Below, piece by piece: positions 58,141-64,000 of a DNA stretch of 64,000 nucleotides; position 1 is the first letter of the stretch; the number at the start of each line of letters is the position of its first letter. Source of the DNA: Sambucus nigra (Eukaryota > Streptophyta > Magnoliopsida > Dipsacales > Adoxaceae); NCBI GenBank assembly GCA_949130495.1, contig OX422210.1, positions 28,242,181-28,306,180 on the forward strand. The letters run 5' to 3'. The notes below the pieces were generated by a model, which worked only from the letters and a program-made list of their open reading frames with translations, had not been told where the DNA came from and did no database searches. Position numbers and translations under genes: made by a program.

Positions 58141-58959
58141 AGTGGAGTTAGTCGAGCAGCCGTTGTATGATCGTTCGGTAAGGTGCCAAACTCATGTGCT
58201 TTAAAGTGTACTCGTCGTTCACTTGCTTCAGCACCAAGTTGGAATCCACCTTTATTATAAGTACATGGACCCCCCTTCTCAAAGCCTCTATCAACCCCAG
58301 CACTAGGGCTTCGTACTCAGCTTCATTATTTGAGAAACTGAGGTCCAACTTGAAGGATTGTCAGACTTCTTCTGCCCCTCTTCTTAGAATAACTCCTACC
58401 CCTCATTTCTTTTCCACCGAGAAACCATCGAACTCCATACTCCATTCCTCCAAGCTAGCCCCCAAGTAATTGTCCTGGAGGTCATCCCCTGAAATCTCTT
58501 CAATTGGTGGCTCGAAGATCCTCGATGGGAAGATTGCCAATAAGTCTGCATAGGCTTGGGTCTTGATGGCTCGAGGAGCTAGGCATTTGAGATCGTATTC
58601 TAAAAGTATGAGAAACCATATGGCTGCTCTACCTATTAGCACAGTTCTAGTAGGTAAAAACTTTATTGGGTCACATCTAGTTATGATATGAACCGTAAAT
58701 GACAACATGCAATGTCTGAGTTTTTGTGAAACAAAGACGAGAGCCAAATAATGCCTCTCAATGCTAGTATACCTGACCGCAGGCCCATGTATCATCCTGC
58801 TTAAGTAATATACAAGTTTCTCTACACCCTCAACCTCTTGGTCTAATAATGTCCCCATTGATCTCCCAGTAGATGTGAGATAGAGTTATAAAGAAATACA
58901 TGCCCTTGGGAGAATCATCGTTTGAGGAAATGTTAGGAGTTTCTTCGGCTGGTCCAGAG
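58141..58959 (-). pseudogene. Tat-2 RNase H pair (minus strand)
   Basis: The first RNase H part (58,403-58,858) has KLVYYLSRMIHGPAVRYTSI, ERHYLALVFVSQKLRHCML and IITRCDPIKFL. The archaeal-type RNase H (58,148-58,348) has DLSFSNNEAEYEALVLGLIE and VHVLIIKVDSNLVLKQVNDE. The EYEAL glutamate and the VDS aspartate are kept. A hAT MITE at 58,960-59,497 splits it from RT. Confidence 0.8.
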
Positions 58960-59312
58960 TATGCCTTTCAATGAGTCGGATCCAGATCGGATCTAGGGAG
59001 ATCTAGATCCATTTAATAGGTACTTAATTGGGTCCGGGTCTTCATCGGGTCTATAATATTGGATCTAGATCCGGATCCGAAATGGGTCTTTGGGTTTGGG
59101 TCTGGGTCCAGGTCTGGCCAGATATACACTTTTATTTTTATTTTATCCCCTTTTTTATTTTTTAATCTTAGATTAAAATGTTTTGTAATGTATTATAGTA
59201 TATGATTAATATAAATAAAACATATATTACTTATATTACTTATATACATAATATATATAATACTTACATGTTATATTGATGACATATATTTACAAATATA
59301 TATAAATTTATA

Positions 59313-59379
<67 letters not shown>

Positions 59380-59497
59380 TATATATATATTTAAAAAATA
59401 ATAATGTACAATGCGGGTTGGGTCTTCGGGTCTCGAGTCCAAAAACATGTGCTCAGACCCTATTATATGGATCGGGTCCGACCCATTGACAAGCCTA
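58960..59497. mobile_element. hAT-type MITE inside Tat-2
   Basis: The left end is tatgcctttcaatgagtcgg and the right end, reverse-complemented, is taggcttgtcaatgggtcgg: a 20-bp terminal inverted repeat with four mismatches. The flanking 8-mers gtccagag (58,952-58,959) and gtccagat (59,498-59,505) are a one-mismatch target duplication. Subterminal 'gggtctggg', 'gatccggat' and 'cgggtccg' words repeat on both sides, and a (TA)n tract of about 70 bp sits inside. There is no transposase. Confidence 0.75.
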
Positions 59498-59505
59498 GTC
59501 CAGAT

Positions 59506-60480
59506 CATCCTGGTGTGGCTGCTCCCATACAAACTTGGTCTTTGCCCGCAGCAGCTCCATCGGTGGGTGAGTGACTTCAGCAAGCCCAGACACAAATTTC
59601 CTTAGGTAAGAGACCTTTCCCAAAAAGCTCTTCAATTATTTCTCCGACTTAGGCCTGGGCATGTTGAGGATGCCCTTCTGCTTGTCCAGGTCCATTTTCA
59701 CTCCTTGCCTGTTCACGATGAACCCCAAAAATCTGCCACTTGTGACTCCAAATACGAACTTGAGGGGGTTCATCTTTAACTTGTACTTCTTGTGTCTTGC
59801 GAACACCCTCCTCAAATATGCCAAGTGAGCAACCTCTTTTTTAGACTTAATTACCAGATCATCCATACAAAATTTCATAATCTCATGAAAGAGACCGTGG
59901 AATGTAGCCATCATGGTTCTTATGTAAGTGGCACTTGCATTCTTTAGTTCAAAAGGCATAACCGTGTACATGAAGTTACCTAACGGGGTATGAAAGTTAG
60001 TATTCTCGGCGTCTTCTTGGTCCATTTTGATATGGTTATATCTCACATAGCCATCCATGAAGTTATACATCTCGTTTCCCGCTGTTTCATCTATCAAGCT
60101 ATCAATGGAAGGCAATGGGAATTCATATTTCGAACAGGCACGATTTAAGTCCCTGAAATCCACACAGATCATAATTTGATTATTGTCTTTCTTCCCTACT
60201 ATCGCAATACTGGACAATCAAATGGGATGTTGGATAGGCATAATAAAACCCGTAACGAGCAACCTTTGGACTTCCTCTTTTATCTTAAGATCCAATTTGG
60301 CGTTATATGTTCGAGTGGACTACTTTACTGGGATTTCTGATGGTATAACATTTAGCTTATGGCATCTTACTTCTTTGTCTACCCCTAGCATCTTAGTATA
60401 CTTCCATGCGAAGAAGTCCTTGAACTCTCGCAGCAGATCCACTAGAGCACACTTGGCGGTAACCTCTGGTCTTTCAAAAT
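59506..60480 (-). pseudogene. Tat-2 reverse transcriptase (minus strand)
   Basis: The open frame 59,636-60,217 gives MICVDFRDLNRACSKYEFPL, YNHIKMDQEDAENTNFHTPL, the primer-grip side MPFELKNASATY and the catalytic region KFCMDDLVIKSK. The family motif YVDD is changed to CMDD; both aspartates remain. It continues with FLGFIVNRQGVKMDLDKQKG, the connection. The N-terminal part upstream (60,220-60,480) is weak. Confidence 0.85.
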
Positions 60481-61720
60481 AAACATGGGCCTAGGATCGT
60501 CACCTTCTTTGACCAATTCTATCTGTTCCAGCTCTTGTATTGGAGGCATTGGCCTGTCTTTCATGAATTTTGGCTCTTCCTCTACATCCTCCACAAACTC
60601 TTGAATAATGGAGTTGTCAATCACCAAGCACTAGCCCCAAGTTATCCACCAAAAAACATTCACAGACAGGGTCAACCTCATCATCAAGGCCTTTGGCTGC
60701 CCGCTCACACCTTCATAGTTTGTAGATAATCTTGTTATTAGCTAAAACCACCTTTTTTCACTGGCAAGGATTCTCCTCCCGACGCGACCTCTTGCGGTTG
60801 TTTTCCTCTACTTCTCTCGATGAGAATCTACTAAGAACATTTTGTTGTTGAACTTGGTGCTCAGTAGGATCAATATAGGGCGTCATCTGATCGCGTAGCT
60901 GTCTGGACAGACTGGGGGACTAACTTCTTTGCGAATAACCTCCTCTTCCTCATAGGCCACCACTGGGAGAGTTGGTGCACACACCCTTTCTCTAATGTTA
61001 AGAATATTAATTCCCCCAGTATATCGAGTAAGCACGGTGGCCTTCTTAGCTAACTCTGTATAGAAGGTAGTGTCAACCAAGTGTGCTTCATCACGTGCGA
61101 AAGACTTCCTTGAAGCTCGAATGACTACTTCCTTCCCTTTGATGTTTTCCTTGGCACATTGATAATATGTGGAAGGTAGAAATCCTTGGTTGTGCATTCA
61201 CACCCTTCCTACGAGCAGCTGGTAGGATGACTCACAGTCTATAAGATGGAACTTAATATAAGAAGTAATATTTCCCATAGTGATTCCCACGTTAACATAA
61301 CCAATTGACTTGGAAGACTAATTATCATACCCAAGGATTGACAAAGGTATTTGTACAATCCTTGTCTCAAACATGTTGTAGGCATAAAAGTATCCTATGG
61401 GCATGATATTAATGGAGGTTCACCCGTACATCAAAACACGATTGAAACTGCACCCATTAATGTTTGTCGTCACGTAGAGCGGCCTTTTGTGGGGATATCT
61501 AACTGATATGTCAGCCTCCAAGAATGTAACCTCTGAGAGGAATTTCCTTATTAACTTAGCCAATGTCCCCCTTCATCGTAGGTTTGGAGCGATGTTTTTC
61601 TTAGCAATTTCTAAGATTGCTCGCGTGATCTCCACATGAGAGTTCTCGGGCAAACCCACTTGGTAAAAAAACTAATCAAACTTTTGTGATCGTTCAATAG
61701 TGGCACATTCCACCCATAGA
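60481..61720 (-). pseudogene. Tat-2 protease and linker (minus strand)
   Basis: The C-terminal protease block is visible at about 61,200-61,260 (DCESSYQLLVGR, where the family has DTSYHLLLGRPW), followed by NQGFLPSTYYQCAKENIKGK and FARDEAHLVDTTFYTELAKK (60,883-61,197), the block typical of this Tat subgroup. The active-site region would lie near 61,500-61,600 but I cannot read an intact D-[TN]-G there. The linker to RT (60,480-60,860) is acidic. Confidence 0.7.
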
Positions 61721-63260
61721 TCCACTTATTCTTCCTCTAGCTCGTAAACCTCTTCCACGCCTTTGTATGCAGACTCATCGTATGCTATCACAACGTTCAC
61801 TACCCCTAGGAAGTAAGCCTCCAGTTGCCTACTCAAGTCATCGGTCGGGCACCATTTGTTTATCGTTTCATCTTCCAGCATAAATTGAGACATCTGGAAC
61901 AAACATTCATCCATGGATTCTTCAAAGTCTTCCTCGCATAGCCAATATTTCTCCCTCAATCGTTTTGCCTCATCAAAGGTGAAAGCCATGTTTTCCCCAT
62001 GTGTCGGAAAAGGGTTGTTATTTACACCTGTTTGTGGCAACTGGATGTCTTCTCACTTGATATGCTTGTCAATCAGCCTTTATAGTGTGAAACACTTGCT
62101 GGTTAGGTGCCCCACCTTGTTATCGATTATGCAAAATTTTGGGTTCTTGCTGTCTTCTCGCGAGGTGTCGTTTTGCCTTCACAATCCAACATATTTTTTC
62201 ACAAACCATGAGATCATAAGTCTCAACAGCCTGCTTGACTGTGCAAAGTAGCTCCGGGGGATCATCTTTTCCTTTAAACTTCCTCTTATTATATCTATCT
62301 CTTCCTCCACGATTTCCATCTCCTTGCCTTCTAATTTAACCGTCAGTGTAGTTGACACAAGGGGGTAACCCTCTCCCCGAGTTGCCTATTAGCTTAGTAG
62401 CAAAGTGGATAAGGTTGAGGGTGCTGGTAATGGCTTTAAGACAAAAGTAATGTTCCTCGCAGCCTTTAGAAAAGCTGCGAACGTACCTTCTCCAGTTTCA
62501 TTTATAAAGTAGCATATATATTCGGGTAACAAACCCTCCGCACAAACTTGCTAGAGTTAATTTTCTCATGTTTCCTCTCTCACAGAGAGCGCTCGCGAAA
62601 CCTCTAGATGTATGCCACAACATCCTCGCCGGTTTTTTTTTCGCGCTAGTTGTGTAAGTGTAAATATATCCTCTGCCAAGAAGAATTTATGTACGAACTA
62701 ACATGAAGATCTTCCCAAGTGGCCAAACTGCCTGGCGCCAAATGGGAATACCATGTGTAAGCCTTCTCAGTTATAGATTTTGAAAACTCTCTCAACCTTA
62801 GCTTCTTATTATTGTAATGGGCCCCCAGGTTTTCAACAAACCTTTTTGACATGCTCCTTAGGATTCGCCCTTTTTCCTGTATACTTTTCGAAGACAGGTG
62901 GAATACAACCTACCGGGTAGGGTTCGTTATTGTACTCCTTTGGGTATGGAGTACAAAAATCATCATATATAGAGGAAGCTTATCCTCTTGCTTTAGAAGC
63001 TTCCATCATCTTAAATAGCTTCTTCTTCATTTCCTCCAAACTCGGGGGAGGAGGACTGTATTATGTAGGAGTCACCACCGTTGGCGCCACGATGGGTGGC
63101 GTGATTGGTGTGCCACTCCCTGGACTTGTGATAAAAGCCATGGCCAGTGCAACAGTTGGGTTGAGAGCAACCCCTCCCACAACAAAAGGTGGAGCATGTA
63201 ATGGCAGTGTTGGTGGAACAACATTGTTGACCGTCGCTTAAAAAAACCTAAGATAAAGGG
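61721..63260 (-). pseudogene. gag: Tat-2 gag (minus strand)
   Basis: A conserved capsid block at 62,646-62,852 reads LREFSKSITEKAYTWYSHLA then PGSLATWEDLHVSS, matching family members with LREFSKSLT-x-RAYTWY. The stretch 61,726-62,040 (FDEAKRLREKYWLCEEDFEE) follows as the acidic gag-protease linker. A Pro/Thr/Val-rich N-terminal stretch lies near 63,060-63,240. Stops separate the pieces. Confidence 0.7.
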
Positions 63261-63389
63261 AGCTTGTAAAATCGCTAGTGGTGTTAAAAGGGATCTGGGC
63301 CCTCCTGTGACTCCTAACATTGCTTGAGCGCCCGACGTCTTGATAAATTATGCGAAAAGTCTCATCAGCCTAAAATCTTCAATGTGTTG

Positions 63390-63720
63390 TAAAATATTCT
63401 ATTCAGGGCCCAAAAAATTGGGAAAAAATATTTTTCACCCCAATAATTGAACAAATTTTTTTTTCAAAGTATTTGTTCATTTGGCATGGGTGTTGGCAGT
63501 TTTCTCCTCACGCTCAAGGACAATCTTTTTCGAAGGAGGAAAAAATGATGTATATTAGAGATGTGGCATAGCGAGGAGGATCCGAAAGACATTTTTAATT
63601 TTTGATTGTATTTTTATCATATTTTTAGTAGTTAAATAAAATAATATTCATTTAGAATATTATAGTTTAGTATATCTTAGTCCTTTTGTCATTTTAATCA
63701 TTACTTGGTCCAACGGGTTA
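63390..63720 (+). repeat. Second copy of the element A LTR junction
   Basis: The stretch matches 5,130-5,660: the same pre-LTR words ('caaagtatttgttca', 'ctcaaggac'), a purine tract (gaaggaggaaaaa), then TGATGTATATT at 63,546 and 'ggatccgaaagacattt'. The match fades after about 63,720, so the LTR copy is truncated or continues beyond a rearrangement. Here only a single PPT-LTR junction is present. Confidence 0.7.
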
Positions 63721-64000
63721 AATGTGTGTTGGTTGGTGTCGTAACCCCAAGGGTATTGATCACCTAGGGTTTCACTAAGTTTGGGTTGAAATTAGTTCGA
63801 ATAATTGTAGCGGAAGGGTCTTGGGGTGAGTCACCTTACTTGGATTCACCACTAATGCTCAAGACATAAATTGAATTCAATAAAAATTTCAAATTCCCAT
63901 TAAATTTTCAAATCCCTTAATGAAATTCAGGAGAATGGATTCAAAACAATGTAACAAACCAAAGTTTTTAGCATTTGTATATTAAAACACATTCAACATA
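63721..64000. other. Unclassified right edge
   Basis: No motif recognised; AT-rich with no repeats matched elsewhere in the window. Confidence 0.4.

Larger units (their letters stand above)
33401..63390 (-). mobile_element. Tat-lineage element Tat-2 (interrupted by Ogre)
   Basis: Read from right to left: gag (63,260-61,720), protease (61,700-60,500), RT (60,480-59,510), RNase H and archaeal-type RNase H (58,950-58,140), integrase (57,600-56,460), then an antisense gene that begins near 34,380 and is split by the Ogre element (36,945-54,738). It also carries a hAT MITE (58,960-59,497). Neither LTR can be defined with confidence. Pol is broken by many stops and frame changes, consistent with an old insertion. 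Confidence 0.7.

Overview
The window is a gene-poor, repeat-saturated stretch of a flowering-plant nuclear genome. I see no intact host gene, no tRNA or rRNA gene and no CRISPR array. Almost everything is LTR retrotransposon of the Ty3/gypsy superfamily, inserted one into another, with smaller DNA transposons and MITEs on top. Ogre/Tat and Tekay-type chromoviruses together indicate a plant genome; Ogre-like elements lean towards a eudicot, but the species cannot be read from the sequence.

Layout. 1-5,837: unclassified AT-rich sequence with microsatellites, one end of a CACTA transposon, and a short non-coding LTR element (LTR remnants 2,293-2,622 and 5,439-5,837) that carries a Tourist-like MITE, which itself holds a fold-back MITE in a (TA)n tract. 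5,990-12,290: a badly decayed minus-strand chromovirus (integrase, RNase H, RT), split by unclassified sequence that includes a 1.2-kb hAT element (8,457-9,681) carrying a piece of an F-box/LRR gene. 12,300-33,400: a minus-strand Tat-lineage element (Tat-1) with an antisense, intron-containing gene of the PF04195 'putative gypsy type transposase' family at its 3' side. Tat-1 is cut between its RNase H and integrase by a complete, young Tekay/Del-type chromovirus (17,780-28,612; LTRs of about 2,987 bp, 5-bp duplication GTAAG). 33,401-63,390: a second minus-strand Tat element (Tat-2), again with an antisense gene, here with a plant-mobile-domain (PMD) signature. That gene is interrupted by a 17.8-kb Ogre-like element on the plus strand (36,945-54,738). 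63,390-63,720: another copy of the short LTR family from the left end.

How the parts work together. The retroelement genes supply capsid (Gag), protease, reverse transcriptase, RNase H and integrase for copy-and-paste movement; all copies here are disabled by stops, frameshifts or insertions. The most striking shared feature is the set of antisense accessory genes between pol and the 3' LTR in all three Tat/Ogre elements. The Ogre element carries two of them in tandem (DUF7745-like, then PMD-like), each preceded by its own TATA-like box. It also carries a 1-kb, 40-bp-period satellite-like array just before its 3' LTR.

Relative order of events (inference): Tat-2 is old; Ogre inserted into a 125-bp tandem array of Tat-2 and its LTRs have since diverged strongly; Tekay inserted into Tat-1 most recently (LTRs about 1.5% different by hand count). 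In the Tekay element every in-frame stop is explained by a C-to-T or G-to-A change, as expected of heavily methylated, silenced DNA.
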